A stretch of DNA of 47,747 bases from the NCBI GenBank assembly GCA_025934105.1, contig JAICYS010000011.1, positions 1 to 47,747 of the forward strand, in the 5' to 3' direction. Both the position numbers and the translations under genes were made by a program. The notes beneath the pieces are model-generated. The model saw only the letters and a list, made by a program, of their open reading frames with translations, was not told the DNA's origin and did no database searches. Shown here in pieces: positions 20,413 to 29,093 of this stretch. This DNA is from Myxococcota bacterium. GTDB taxonomy: Bacteria > Myxococcota_A > Polyangia > Fen-1088. The stretch's first letter is position 1. Each line of letters starts with the position of its first letter.

Positions 20413-21056
20413 CAGGTCCCCTGCTCTGTCGCGCCGGACGCGGGCGCGACGGCGGCAGCCGCCTCGAAGATGGCGGCCCACAACTGCGGGATCCCCTCGC
20501 CGGTCTCGCCCGAGGCCAGGATCGGGGTTCGGCCGCGGAACAGCGCCCGGCCTTTGGACTTGAGGAGGCCCTTCTCGTGGGCCGACAGCTTGTCGACCTT
20601 GGTGAACACCACCTGCGCCGGGACCTGCTCGGTGCCCAGCCACTCGTAGAGCTGGCGCTCTTCGTCCTCGAGGCCGCGGCGGGCGTCGACCAGCATCACG
20701 AACAGCGCCAGCGACGCGCGCCGCCGCGTGTAGCCTTCGATCAACGGCCCCCAGCTCTCGCGCTCGCCCTTCGACACCTGCGCGTAGCCGTAGCCGGGCA
20801 GATCGACGAGGCGCAGCTCCGGGATGGGCGCGCGCGCCAGCCGAAGCGCGAACATGACCAGCCCACGGGTGCGGCCCGGCGTCTTCGAGGTGCGCGCCAG
20901 CGCGCGCCGCGAGGCCAGCCGATTGAGCAGCGTCGACTTGCCGACGTTCGAACGCCCCGCGATGGCGATCTCGGGCGCCCCCGCCGCCGGAAGGGCGCCG
21001 AGCTCGCGCGCCTCCGCGAAGAAGGCCGCGTCGGTCACGTCGGGAACACTCAACAC
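20412..21056 (-). CDS. engB: ribosome biogenesis GTPase EngB/YsxC/YihA
   Basis: TrmE-Era-EngA-type GTPase of 214 residues needed for late large-subunit assembly. G1 is GRSNVGKST at 34-42. G2 lies in the SKTPGRTRG stretch, G3 is DLPGYGYA, G4 is TKVDK, and G5 is near LASGETGEG. The family-specific PGYGYA is intact. The start is GTG at 21056, with TTG next. It is the first gene of a five-gene overlapped minus-strand run and is divergent from coaE by 27 bp. Confidence 0.93.
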   Translation of the reverse strand: MLSVPDVTDAAFFAEARELGALPAAGAPEIAIAGRSNVGKSTLLNRLASRRALARTSKTPGRTRGLVMFALRLARAPIPELRLVDLPGYGYAQVSKGERESWGPLIEGYTRRRASLALFVMLVDARRGLEDEERQLYEWLGTEQVPAQVVFTKVDKLSAHEKGLLKSKGRALFRGRTPILASGETGEGIPQLWAAIFEAAAAVAPASGATEQGT

Positions 21057-21083
21057 GGCCTAGTAGGGTAGCATTGCCCGCAA

Positions 21084-21683
21084 ATGCCGCGAGGTTTCCG
21101 GGTGTTTGGCCTGACGGGCGGCATCGGGACGGGCAAGTCCACCGTCGCCCGGATGTTCGAGGCGCGGGGGGTGCCGGTGGTCGACGCCGACGCGCTGGCC
21201 CGCGAGGTGGTGGCCCCCGGCACGGTCGGAAACGCCGAGATCGCGCGGGCGTGGCCGCAGACCATCGGGCCGGACGGCGCCATCGACCGGAAGAAGCTGG
21301 CGGGGATCGTATTCGGAGATCCGACCGCGCGAGCCCGCCTGGAGGCCATCACCCACCCGCTCATCCAGCAGGCCAGCGCGTCGCGGCTGACCGACCTGGC
21401 CGGCCAGGGCCACCCGCTGGCGCTCTACGAGGCGGCGCTGCTGGTCGAGAGCGGCCGCTGGCGCGACTTCGACGGTCTCATCGTGGTGACCGCCTCGCCC
21501 GAGCGGCAGGTGCAACGGGCGGTGGCCCGAGGCGGGCTCAGCCGCGCGGAAGCGGAGGCCCGGGTGAAGGCCCAGCTTCCGGCCGAAGAGAAGGCGCGCG
21601 TCGCGACCCACGTCATCGACAATGACGGCGCCCTGGCGGAGACCGAAGCGCGGGTCGGCGCTCTGCTGGCCCGGCTGCGCTGA
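21084..21683 (+). CDS. coaE: dephospho-CoA kinase
   Basis: Last step of coenzyme A synthesis: ATP-dependent phosphorylation of the 3'-OH of dephospho-CoA. 199 residues. The P-loop is GLTGGIGTGKST at 9-20, followed by VVDADALAREVV (the family D-x-D region), HPLIQQ, LYEAALLVESG, and VTASPERQVQRAVAR with the lid arginines. The usual RxxxQ lid is partly changed to ARVKAQLPAEEK, which keeps the Q and P. Complete and probably functional. Confidence 0.93.
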   Translation: MPRGFRVFGLTGGIGTGKSTVARMFEARGVPVVDADALAREVVAPGTVGNAEIARAWPQTIGPDGAIDRKKLAGIVFGDPTARARLEAITHPLIQQASASRLTDLAGQGHPLALYEAALLVESGRWRDFDGLIVVTASPERQVQRAVARGGLSRAEAEARVKAQLPAEEKARVATHVIDNDGALAETEARVGALLARLR

Positions 21684-21721
21684 CCTGCCGCCGTCCTCCG
21701 CGGCGCGACGACGGCGCGAGC

Positions 21722-22933
21722 TCAGGCGAACTGCGGATCCGGGAATCCGCGGCCCGGCTTCGCGAACAGGTAGCCCTGGCACAGGTCGCCGCCCAGCGCG
21801 ACGAGCGCGTCCCTCTCCTCCACCGTCTCGATCCCCTCGGCCACCAGCTGGATCCCCAGCTCCGTGCAGAGCGTGATGATCGACCGGACCAGCTTCTGCT
21901 TGACGGGCGAGCGATCGATCCCGCGCACCAGCGACATGTCGACCTTCACCACCTCGGGCTCGAGCTGCGCGAAGCTGGTGAGGCCGGCGTAACCGGCCCC
22001 CAGGTCGTCGATGGCGATGCGATAGCCCAGCGTCCGCAGCCGGGTCACGCGCGACTGCAGCTCGTGGATGCGGTCCAGCGCGGCGCGCTCGGTGATCTCC
22101 AGGACCACCTGCTTGGCGAACGGGGTCAGCGCGCCGTCGTCGGCGTAGAGCTCGTCGTCCTCCAGATCGGCCGGGTGCAGGTTGACGAACAGCAACGCGG
22201 GGGGTGGGGTTTCGCGCATCTGTCGCGCCACCCGTTGCCGGATGGTGCGTCCCAGCTCGGCGGCCTTGCCCAGCCGCTCGGCGGCGTCGAAGAAATCCAG
22301 CGGGCTGCGCAGGGTCGGCTCGTCGGTGCGCAGCAGGGTCTCGTAGGCGAAGATGCTCCGCCCCGACCAGGAGACGATCGGCTGCGCCGCCACCCACAAC
22401 TTGTCGACGGCCGACGAGAAGCGCGCCTCCAGCCCGGCCCGGTCGCCGATCGGCTTGCCTTCCAGTTCGTGAACCGCCATCGCCTCGCGGCGGACGCGCG
22501 CCAGGTTGTGGACGCGCACCGCGCGCGCCACGGACTCCAGCATCGCCTCCGGCGCGATCGGCTTCACCAGGTACCGGAACGCGCCGTACTCGATGGCGGT
22601 CACGGCGCTCTCCAGCGCCGGGCTGCCGGTCATGAAGATCATCGGGACGTCGAGGTCGCTCTCGCGGATCGTCCGCAGCAAGGCCAGGCCGTCCATGTCC
22701 GGCATGGCGATGTCGCTGATGATCACGTCGTAGCTGTGGGCCTTGGCCATCGCGGCCGCCTCACGCCCGTCGTGCGCAACGTTGACCTTGTACCCAGCGG
22801 CCGACAGCGCCCGCGCATAACCTCGCGCGGTCACTGGTTCGTCGTCGACCACCAGCACTTCGGCAGCGCCAGCCTGCGCACGTGCCGCATCTCCATGACC
22901 GGTTGTATCGGTCACGGTGGCTCTACCCTGCAT
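21722..22933 (-). CDS. response regulator with EAL (c-di-GMP phosphodiesterase) output
   Basis: 403 residues from ATG 22933 (GTG 22915 is an alternative). The receiver domain (about 25-140) has VVDDEP, phosphoacceptor D74 in IISDIAMPD, T in FMTGS and K in YLVKPI. The EAL domain spans about 165-400: YETLLR (ExLxR), FVNLHP (Asn), LEITERAAL (Glu), IAIDDLGAGYAGL (paired Asp), VKVDMSLVRGID (Lys), VAEGIET (Glu) and QGYLFAKPG (Gln). All catalytic residues appear present, so it should hydrolyse c-di-GMP to pGpG. A PilZ receptor for the same messenger is encoded at 31847. No partner kinase is adjacent. Confidence 0.92.
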   Translation of the reverse strand: MQGRATVTDTTGHGDAARAQAGAAEVLVVDDEPVTARGYARALSAAGYKVNVAHDGREAAAMAKAHSYDVIISDIAMPDMDGLALLRTIRESDLDVPMIFMTGSPALESAVTAIEYGAFRYLVKPIAPEAMLESVARAVRVHNLARVRREAMAVHELEGKPIGDRAGLEARFSSAVDKLWVAAQPIVSWSGRSIFAYETLLRTDEPTLRSPLDFFDAAERLGKAAELGRTIRQRVARQMRETPPPALLFVNLHPADLEDDELYADDGALTPFAKQVVLEITERAALDRIHELQSRVTRLRTLGYRIAIDDLGAGYAGLTSFAQLEPEVVKVDMSLVRGIDRSPVKQKLVRSIITLCTELGIQLVAEGIETVEERDALVALGGDLCQGYLFAKPGRGFPDPQFA

Positions 22934-23058
22934 CGGTGGTCTGCATCGACAGCGCGGACCCCGATCTTTAACCAGACGGACCGCGCGGGCCAAGCTGGGC
23001 TTTGCCGAGCGGAGTCGTCGCGCCCAGGCTTCCTGCCTGACCGACGCGGGCGCGGCGC

Positions 23059-24255
23059 TCAGCGTCCCTTGTTGGCCAGGGCCGTGGTCCGCAGGCGCAG
23101 GCCGTTGAGGCGGATGAAGCCGCCCGCGTCACGCTGGTCGTAGGCGCCCCGGTCGTCCTCGAAGGTGACGATGTCGTTCCGGTACAGCGAGCGGGGCGCG
23201 CGGCGGCCGATGACCGCGGCGCTGCCCTTGTAAAGCCGCAGCCGGGCGACGCCGGTGACCGGCTCGTTGACGCTGTCGACCAGCTTTTGCAGCGCCTCGC
23301 GCTCGGGCGAGAACCAGAAGCCGCGGTAGGTCAAGGTGGCGTACTCGACCGACAGCGTGTCGCGCAGGCGCATGGCCTCGCGGTCCATGGTCAGCGACGC
23401 GACGGCGCGGTGCGCTTTGTGCAGCAACGTGCCGCCCGGCGTCTCGTAGACGCCGCGGCTCTTCATGCCCACGAACCGATCCTCGACCACGTCGGCCCGG
23501 CCGATGCCGTGCTCGCCCGCCAGGATGTTGAGCTCGGACAGCAGGGCGGCCGGCCCCAGTGGGTTGCCGTCGACGGCCACCGGCGTCCCCTTCTCGAACG
23601 AGATCGCCACCTCGCGCGGCTGGTCGGGCGCCTTGCGCGGGTCGGCGGTCCGCTGGAACATCTCGGGCGGCGGCTCCGCGTCGGGATCTTCCAGAATCCC
23701 GCCCTCGTAGCTGGTGTGCAGCAGGTTGCGATCGATCGAGTACGGCCTGGCCGCCGTCGCCTCGACCGGGATGTTCTTGGCCGCGGCGAAGGCGATCAGC
23801 TCGGACCGCGACTTGAACTCCCACTCGCGCCAGGGCGCGATGATCTTGATCGACGGGTTGAACCAGTAGGCGCCCAGCTCGAACCGGACCTGGTCGTTCC
23901 CCTTGCCGGTCGAGCCGTGGGCGATGGCGGTCGCCCCCTCGCGGGCGGCGACGTCCATCATGCCGCGCGCGATGCAGGGGCGAGCCAGCGCCGTTCCGAG
24001 GTAGTACTCGCCCTCGTAGACCGCGCCGGCGCGCACCGCTGGGAACACGAAGTCGCGCACGAACTCCTCGCGCTGATCGAGCACGTGGCAGGACACCGCG
24101 CCGGTCTTCAGCGCCTTCCTGCGCGTGGCCTCCAGGTCCTCGCCCTGCCCCACGTCCGAACAGAAGCCCACGATGTCGGCGTTGTACTTCTCTTTGAGCC
24201 AGACGATCGCGACCGACGTGTCGAGCCCACCGGAGTACGCGACCAGGATCTTCAT
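23059..24255 (-). CDS. argG: argininosuccinate synthase
   Basis: Joins citrulline and aspartate with ATP in arginine biosynthesis. 398 residues from ATG 24255 (MKILVAYSGGLDTS); a longer in-frame start adds only MVGHWP and lacks support. The PP-loop is AYSGGLDTS at 6-14. Further blocks are GEYYLGTALARP, AHGSTGKGNDQVRFE, APWREWEF, NLLHTSYEGGILEDP and the C-terminal TYRGFWFSPERE. Length and motifs are normal for the family. It is the last gene of the minus-strand arg group. Confidence 0.96.
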   Translation of the reverse strand: MKILVAYSGGLDTSVAIVWLKEKYNADIVGFCSDVGQGEDLEATRRKALKTGAVSCHVLDQREEFVRDFVFPAVRAGAVYEGEYYLGTALARPCIARGMMDVAAREGATAIAHGSTGKGNDQVRFELGAYWFNPSIKIIAPWREWEFKSRSELIAFAAAKNIPVEATAARPYSIDRNLLHTSYEGGILEDPDAEPPPEMFQRTADPRKAPDQPREVAISFEKGTPVAVDGNPLGPAALLSELNILAGEHGIGRADVVEDRFVGMKSRGVYETPGGTLLHKAHRAVASLTMDREAMRLRDTLSVEYATLTYRGFWFSPEREALQKLVDSVNEPVTGVARLRLYKGSAAVIGRRAPRSLYRNDIVTFEDDRGAYDQRDAGGFIRLNGLRLRTTALANKGR

Positions 24256-24298
24256 GGGCCAGTGCCCTACCACATCACGGCCGGCGGGCGCACCCCTT

Positions 24299-25141
24299 TC
24301 AAACCACGCGGATGGCGCCGGTCCGAATCAAGCGAGCCGCGATTCGCAAAGCGTCCGTCGACCCCAGCCCCGACCCGTCGAACAGCTCCTCCAGCGTGCG
24401 CACTCCGTCGATGCGCGCGATGAGCGCGCGTTCGTGCTCGCCCAGACGTTCGCGCGCGATCTCGGCGGCTCGCGGCGCCAACACCGCAACCTCCGACAGC
24501 GCTCCGACGTAAGCGGCGAACACGCGCGTCAGCAGCGGGCGCGCCGGTTCGATGACCTCGACGATCCCGGGCGGCGGCGCCTCGTCGGCCTCGCACAGCG
24601 CCCCCTCGGCGGCGTCGACCGCGGTGGTGACATCGCCTTCGTCCAGCGACGCGCGCGCCCGGTCGATCAAGCTGGCCGCCCTCTGCCGGCGGCGGGCCAC
24701 GCCGTCCGCCTCGACGCCGCGCGCGGGCGCCGGCGTCAGGCGCTGTCGGTCCGAATCGCCGACCCGGCGCGTGCGCTGTTCGGGGTCGCCGGCGGGGGCC
24801 GACACCGGCGCCGCCGGATCCCGGGCGGCCGCCGCGATCGGGGGTTCAGCCTCGGGGCGCGCCACCGCCATCTCGGCGGCGAGCTCGGCCGGAATCGTGG
24901 AGATCACGGTGACCCGTCGATCGCGTGCCCAGTCGATCTCCGCCGTGTCCATCGGGTGCGTCGGCAACCCGCCGAGCGGCTGGACCGGGATCAGGTCGGT
25001 CGTGTCCAGGTCGACGGGATCGACGTCGGTGTCGTCGAGGATCTCCCGCGTCACGGGACGGCCTGGCCGCGCGACGGGCGCGGCAACAGGCACGGCATGG
25101 TCCCGTGGCTTCATCTCCCCCAGAGTTTCGGCAGCCAGCAC
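24299..25141 (-). CDS. protein of unknown function between argF and argG
   Basis: 280 residues and no family I can name. The N-terminal half (to about 150) is Pro/Ala/Asp-rich and looks disordered, without signal peptide or TM segment. The C-terminal half is helical: RQRAASLIDRARASLDEGDVTTAVDAAEGAL resembles one TPR-like hairpin. It is followed by RPLLTRVFAAYVGAL and a closing ALIARIDGVRTLEELFDGSGL with RLIRTGAIRVV, a pattern seen as a small helical tail on many myxobacterial regulatory proteins. GTG 25141 is used; ATG 25114 (after GGGGGAG, but too close) is an alternative. It sits between the arginine genes with gaps of about 42 bp on each side, suggesting co-transcription but not proving a role in arginine synthesis. 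Confidence 0.7.
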   Translation of the reverse strand: MLAAETLGEMKPRDHAVPVAAPVARPGRPVTREILDDTDVDPVDLDTTDLIPVQPLGGLPTHPMDTAEIDWARDRRVTVISTIPAELAAEMAVARPEAEPPIAAAARDPAAPVSAPAGDPEQRTRRVGDSDRQRLTPAPARGVEADGVARRRQRAASLIDRARASLDEGDVTTAVDAAEGALCEADEAPPPGIVEVIEPARPLLTRVFAAYVGALSEVAVLAPRAAEIARERLGEHERALIARIDGVRTLEELFDGSGLGSTDALRIAARLIRTGAIRVV

Positions 25142-25183
25142 ACACGTCTTGAGCGCGTCGTTGGCGCCACGCGCCGCCCGACT

Positions 25184-26128
25184 TCAGGGAAGCATGAGCT
25201 CGAGCAACGCTTTTTGGGCGTGCAGGCGGTTCTCGGCCTGCTGCCAGACGGCGCTCTGCGGCCCCTCGATCACCTCGTCGCTGATCTCTTCGCCGCGGTG
25301 GGCCGGCAGGCAATGCAGGACGATCGCGTCCGGCGAAGCCACCCGCAAGAGCGCCACGTCCAGCGTGTAGCCGGCGAACGCCACCCGGCGCGCCTCTGCC
25401 TCGGCCTCCTGTCCCATCGAGGCGTACACGTCGGTGGACAGCACGCTGCGGCCCGCCGCCGCTTCCGCCGGATCGCGCACCACCGTCACGCGGCCGCGCT
25501 CGCCGGCCCGCGCGCGCGCCAGGACCGCCGCGTCGGGCTCGTGTCCCGCCGGACAGGCGATGGCCAGGTCCAGGCCCAGGATGCCGGCCGCCTCGATCCA
25601 CGAGTTGGCCATGTTGTTGCCGTCGCCGATCCAGGCGTAGCTGGCGTCCCGCAGCGCGCGCAGCGGGTCCCTGCTCCCGCCGCGGCGCTGCACGACCGTC
25701 AGCAGATCGGCCAGCACCTGACAGGGGTGCATGAGGTCGGTCAGCCCGTTGATGACGGGCACCGTCGCGTAGCGCGACATCTCTTCGGCGCGGTCATGGC
25801 CGAACGTGCGGACCATGATCCCGTGGCAGTAGCCGGACAGGACGCGCGCCGTGTCGCGCAGCGGCTCGCCGCGTTCCAGCTGCGAGCCCTGCATGCCCAG
25901 GTACAGCGCGTGGCCGCCCAGCTCGTACATCGCGATCTCGAAGCTGGCGCGCGTGCGGGTGGACGCCTTTTCGAACACCATGCCGAGGACGCGCCCGGGC
26001 CGCGTGCCGTGTGGCGTGCGGGCGGCCCGCTGCGCCCGCAGCTCTTCCGCCCGCCGCAGCAGCGCTTCGATCCCGCCGGCCGGCAGATCGTCGAAGGCCA
26101 GGAACCGCTTCGGCCGATCGGCGCTCAT
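25184..26128 (-). CDS. argF: ornithine carbamoyltransferase
   Basis: Makes citrulline from ornithine and carbamoyl phosphate. 314 residues. The carbamoyl-phosphate loop is EKASTRTRASFE, then VRTFGHDRAEE, the DLMHPCQVLAD block, WIGDGNNMANSW, and the ornithine-side HCLPAHRGEEI. ATG 26128 has GAGGAGG 5 nt upstream and overlaps the argD stop by 4 nt (ATGA), so it is coupled to ArgD. Confidence 0.95.
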   Translation of the reverse strand: MSADRPKRFLAFDDLPAGGIEALLRRAEELRAQRAARTPHGTRPGRVLGMVFEKASTRTRASFEIAMYELGGHALYLGMQGSQLERGEPLRDTARVLSGYCHGIMVRTFGHDRAEEMSRYATVPVINGLTDLMHPCQVLADLLTVVQRRGGSRDPLRALRDASYAWIGDGNNMANSWIEAAGILGLDLAIACPAGHEPDAAVLARARAGERGRVTVVRDPAEAAAGRSVLSTDVYASMGQEAEAEARRVAFAGYTLDVALLRVASPDAIVLHCLPAHRGEEISDEVIEGPQSAVWQQAENRLHAQKALLELMLP

Positions 26129-27327
26129 CGGGCCTCCTCGAGCACGGCGTCGAGGATCTCGATCGCCTCGTCGATCTCGCCCTTGGTCACCACCAGCGGC
26201 GGCACCAGGCGGATCACGTTGCCGCCGGCCACGGTGACCAGCAACCCGCGCGCCCGCGCCTTGGCGACCACGTCGCCCGGGTCGACGTCCACCACCAGCC
26301 CCTGAAGCAGGCCCCGCCCGCGCGCGCCGCGCGTCTTGGGGCGGCGCCGTTCGGCCAGCCGCAGCAGCGACGAACCAAGGTGAGTCCCCACGTCGCGGAC
26401 GTGGTCCAGCAACCGCAGATCGTCGATGGCGCGCTGGACGTAAAGCGCCGCCGCCGTCGCGAACGGGTTGCCGCCGAAGGTCGACGCGTGCGAGCCGGGC
26501 TCGAACCCACGGCCGACCTCGTCGTTGGCCAGCATGGCCCCGATCGGGATGCCGCCCGCCAGGCCCTTGGCCAGCGTGACCACGTCCGGCACGACCCCCT
26601 CGGATTCGAAGGCGTAGAAGGTGCCGGTCCGGCAGGCGCCGGTCTGCACCTCGTCGAGGATCAGGACCGTGCCCGTCTCGGTGCAGCGGCGCCGCAGCTC
26701 TTGCAGGAATCCGGGCGGCGGCAGGTTGATCCCGCCTTCGGCCTGGATCGGCTCGACGATGACCGCGCAGGTCTGGTCGGTGATGGCGGCGCGCGCGGCG
26801 GCCGTGTCGCCGAAGGGTAGAAACCGCACCGGCCCGACCATCGGGCCGAAGCCGTCGCGGTACTTGGCCTGGCCGGTCACGCTGAGCGCCCCGAACGTGC
26901 GCCCGTGGAAGCTCTGCTCGAACGCGATCAGCTCGACCCGCTGGGGCTGCTTCTTGGCGACGGCCTGGTAGCGGCGGGCCAGCTTCAGCGCCGCCTCGTT
27001 GGCCTCGGTCCCCGAGTTGCAGAAGAACGCGCGCCCGCGGAACGCCCGCCGCCCCAGCGCCTCCGCGAAGTCCAGCTGCGCCTCGATGTAGTACAGGTTC
27101 GAGACGTGCAGCAGCCGCCGGGCCTGGGTGGCGATGGCGTCGGCCAGCCCACCGTGCCCGTGTCCCAGCATGGCGACGGCCACGCCGGCCGCCATGTCCA
27201 GATAACGGCGACCGTCCACGTCGAACAGCACGCAGCCTTCTCCGCGCGTCATCACCACCGGGGCCTGGCGGTAATTGTTCAAAAGCAGCCGCTTGCCCCG
27301 CTCTACGAGATCGTCTTGCCGCGACAT
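26125..27327 (-). CDS. argD: acetylornithine aminotransferase (class III PLP transaminase)
   Basis: 400 residues. Converts N-acetylglutamate semialdehyde to N-acetylornithine; some members also act in lysine synthesis. Motifs are LDMAAGVAV, the phosphate-binding SGTEANEAALKLAR, FHGRTFGALS, VEPIQAEGG, LILDEVQTGACRTG and the PLP Lys in VTLAKGLAGGIPIGA at about K254. The STFGGNPFA loop is present. First gene of the minus-strand arg group, divergent by about 120 bp from the polyketide synthase gene. Confidence 0.93.
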   Translation of the reverse strand: MSRQDDLVERGKRLLLNNYRQAPVVMTRGEGCVLFDVDGRRYLDMAAGVAVAMLGHGHGGLADAIATQARRLLHVSNLYYIEAQLDFAEALGRRAFRGRAFFCNSGTEANEAALKLARRYQAVAKKQPQRVELIAFEQSFHGRTFGALSVTGQAKYRDGFGPMVGPVRFLPFGDTAAARAAITDQTCAVIVEPIQAEGGINLPPPGFLQELRRRCTETGTVLILDEVQTGACRTGTFYAFESEGVVPDVVTLAKGLAGGIPIGAMLANDEVGRGFEPGSHASTFGGNPFATAAALYVQRAIDDLRLLDHVRDVGTHLGSSLLRLAERRRPKTRGARGRGLLQGLVVDVDPGDVVAKARARGLLVTVAGGNVIRLVPPLVVTKGEIDEAIEILDAVLEEAR

Positions 27328-27449
27328 CGGCCGACTCTAGCCCGGAATGACCGCCGGCGTGGCAATTCCGCTGCGACATCAGGCAAACGGTTGCTGGGCG
27401 TCGGGGTGGTGCTTGTGGGATGGTGAGCAACGGTTAGGTTGCCTCGACC

Positions 27450-28520
27450 ATGAACAGCGCGCCGACGATCGCCAGCACGGCCACCGCGGTGCCGGCGCAT
27501 GCCGCCACCCAGGCCGAGGTCAAGGCCCGGCTGCGCGAGGTGCTCCCCCTTCCGGCGCGGCGCATGGACGCGGCAATGGAGCTGTTCGATCACACCGCCG
27601 TCGACCGGCGCTACAGCGTCGAGCCGCTGGACCGGCTGGGCACGCTGCGCGGGATCACCGAGATGCAGGCGCGCTACCGCGAGAACGCCATCGCGCTCGG
27701 CCGGCAGGTGGCGTCGGAGGCGCTGGCCAGCGCCCACGTCGAGGCGCGCGACGTCGATCTGCTCATCACGGTTTCGTGCACCGGCATCATGATCCCGTCG
27801 CTGGACGCGCACCTCGTGAACGAGCTGGGCTTCCGGGCCGACGTGCGGCGGCTGCCGATCACCGAGCTCGGGTGCGTGGGCGGCGCGGCGGCGCTGGCCC
27901 GCGCGCACGACTTCCTGATCGGCTTCCCCGAGGCGCGGGCGCTGGTCGTGGCCGTCGAGCTCCCCAGCCTGAGCATGCAGCGCGCGGACGTGTCCGCCGC
28001 CAACCTGATCTCGACGGCGCTGTTCGGCGACGGCGCGGCGGCGGTGGTGCTGGCCGGCGGCACGGCCCCGGCGGGCGGCCGGCGCGTGCGCATCCTGGAG
28101 ACGCTGGCCCACATTTTCCCGGAGTCGACCTGGGCGCTGGGGTTCGACCTGGAAGACGACGGGTTCCACTCGGTGCTGTCCAAGGAAGTCCCGGCGCTGC
28201 TGAAGTCCGAGCTCGGGCGCCTGGTCGGGCGGCTGGCCGATCGGCGCGGGTTGCCGCCCGAGCAGCTGTCGTGCTTCGTCCTGCACCCGGGCGGCCGCAA
28301 GATCCTGGCCTTCGCCGAGGAGGCGTTGGGGTTGGCGCGCGACGATACGCAGCCGTCGTGGGACGTGCTGCGCGACTTCGGCAACCAGTCCAGCGCGTCG
28401 GTGCTGTTCGTGCTGCACCAATGGCTGACCAAGCGCCAGCCCGCGCCCGGCGCGCACGGGGTGCTGGCGGCGTTCGGGCCCGGGCTGTCCACCGAGCTCT
28501 TGCTGTTAGAATGGGGCTGA
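27450..28520 (+). CDS. type III polyketide synthase (chalcone/stilbene synthase-like)
   Basis: Homodimeric ketosynthase that extends an acyl-CoA starter with malonyl-CoA to give pyrones, resorcinols or phloroglucinols. 356 residues. The catalytic triad is visible: C142 in ITELGCVGGAAAL, H279 in FVLHPGGRK and N312 in FGNQSSASVLF. TVSCTGIMIPSLDAHLVNELGF, STALFGDGAAAVVL and the C-terminal AFGPGLSTELLLLEW complete the thiolase fold. Bacterial members of this type often make alkylpyrones or alkylresorcinols. The methyltransferase-like gene follows without a gap and a flavoprotein gene overlaps that one, so this is a three-gene pathway unit. Confidence 0.93.
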   Translation: MNSAPTIASTATAVPAHAATQAEVKARLREVLPLPARRMDAAMELFDHTAVDRRYSVEPLDRLGTLRGITEMQARYRENAIALGRQVASEALASAHVEARDVDLLITVSCTGIMIPSLDAHLVNELGFRADVRRLPITELGCVGGAAALARAHDFLIGFPEARALVVAVELPSLSMQRADVSAANLISTALFGDGAAAVVLAGGTAPAGGRRVRILETLAHIFPESTWALGFDLEDDGFHSVLSKEVPALLKSELGRLVGRLADRRGLPPEQLSCFVLHPGGRKILAFAEEALGLARDDTQPSWDVLRDFGNQSSASVLFVLHQWLTKRQPAPGAHGVLAAFGPGLSTELLLLEWG

Positions 28521-29093
28521 GTGGCTTCAGTGGCGTGGTACCTGGCCTTGTGCGGCGCGGTCGGCGCCGGGCGCCTCGTCGAGATGGCCCTGTCGCGCCG
28601 GCACCAGCGGGCGCTGGCCCGCCAGGGAGCGCCGCTGCTGCCCGAGCGGGCGTTCCTGGGGATGGTGGCGCTGCACACCGGCGTCATCGCCGGCGCCGCC
28701 GTCGAGGTGGTGGTGCTGCACCGGCCGTTCGTGGCGGCGGTGGGGGTCCCGGCGCTGATCGCGCTGGGGCTGGCCAACCTGCTGCGATGGTGGGTGATCG
28801 CGACGCTGGGCGTGCACTGGAACGTGCGCGTCGTGCGCTCGACCGAGCTGGGGATCGTCACCGGTGGCCCCTACCGGTACATCCGCCACCCGAACTACGT
28901 GGCGGTCTTCGTCGAGCTGGCCGCCCTGCCGCTGGTCCACGGGGCGGTGATCACCGCCCTGGCCGGCGTGCTCCTGCACCTATTGGTGCTGGGGCGGCGG
29001 ATCGCGCTTGAAGAAGCGGTCCTGATGGCCGACGAAGGCTACCGGCGCGCGTTTGCGCAGAAACCCCGGTTCTTGCCTTGGCCGGGGAAGTAG
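28521..29093 (+). CDS. isoprenylcysteine carboxyl methyltransferase-family membrane protein
   Basis: 190 residues with four or so hydrophobic segments (VALHTGVIAGAAVEVVVL, VPALIALGLANLLRWW, VAVFVELAALPLVHG, VITALAGVLLHLLVLG). The ICMT/PEMT hallmark TGGPYRYIRHPNYVAVFVELAAL is present, including the RHPxY SAM/lipid-site motif, and EEAVLMADEGYRRAF near the C-terminus matches the family's E..L....Y...F end. Homologues next to type III PKSs methylate the polyketide phenol or quinone, as in the alkylresorcinol methyltransferase case. GTG 28521 abuts the PKS stop directly. Confidence 0.85.
   Translation: MASVAWYLALCGAVGAGRLVEMALSRRHQRALARQGAPLLPERAFLGMVALHTGVIAGAAVEVVVLHRPFVAAVGVPALIALGLANLLRWWVIATLGVHWNVRVVRSTELGIVTGGPYRYIRHPNYVAVFVELAALPLVHGAVITALAGVLLHLLVLGRRIALEEAVLMADEGYRRAFAQKPRFLPWPGK

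Noticed and set aside
24125-26305. 726-codon open frame on the plus strand across argG, the unknown gene and argF
   Set aside because: Antisense to well-conserved arginine genes; composition is typical of a shadow frame.
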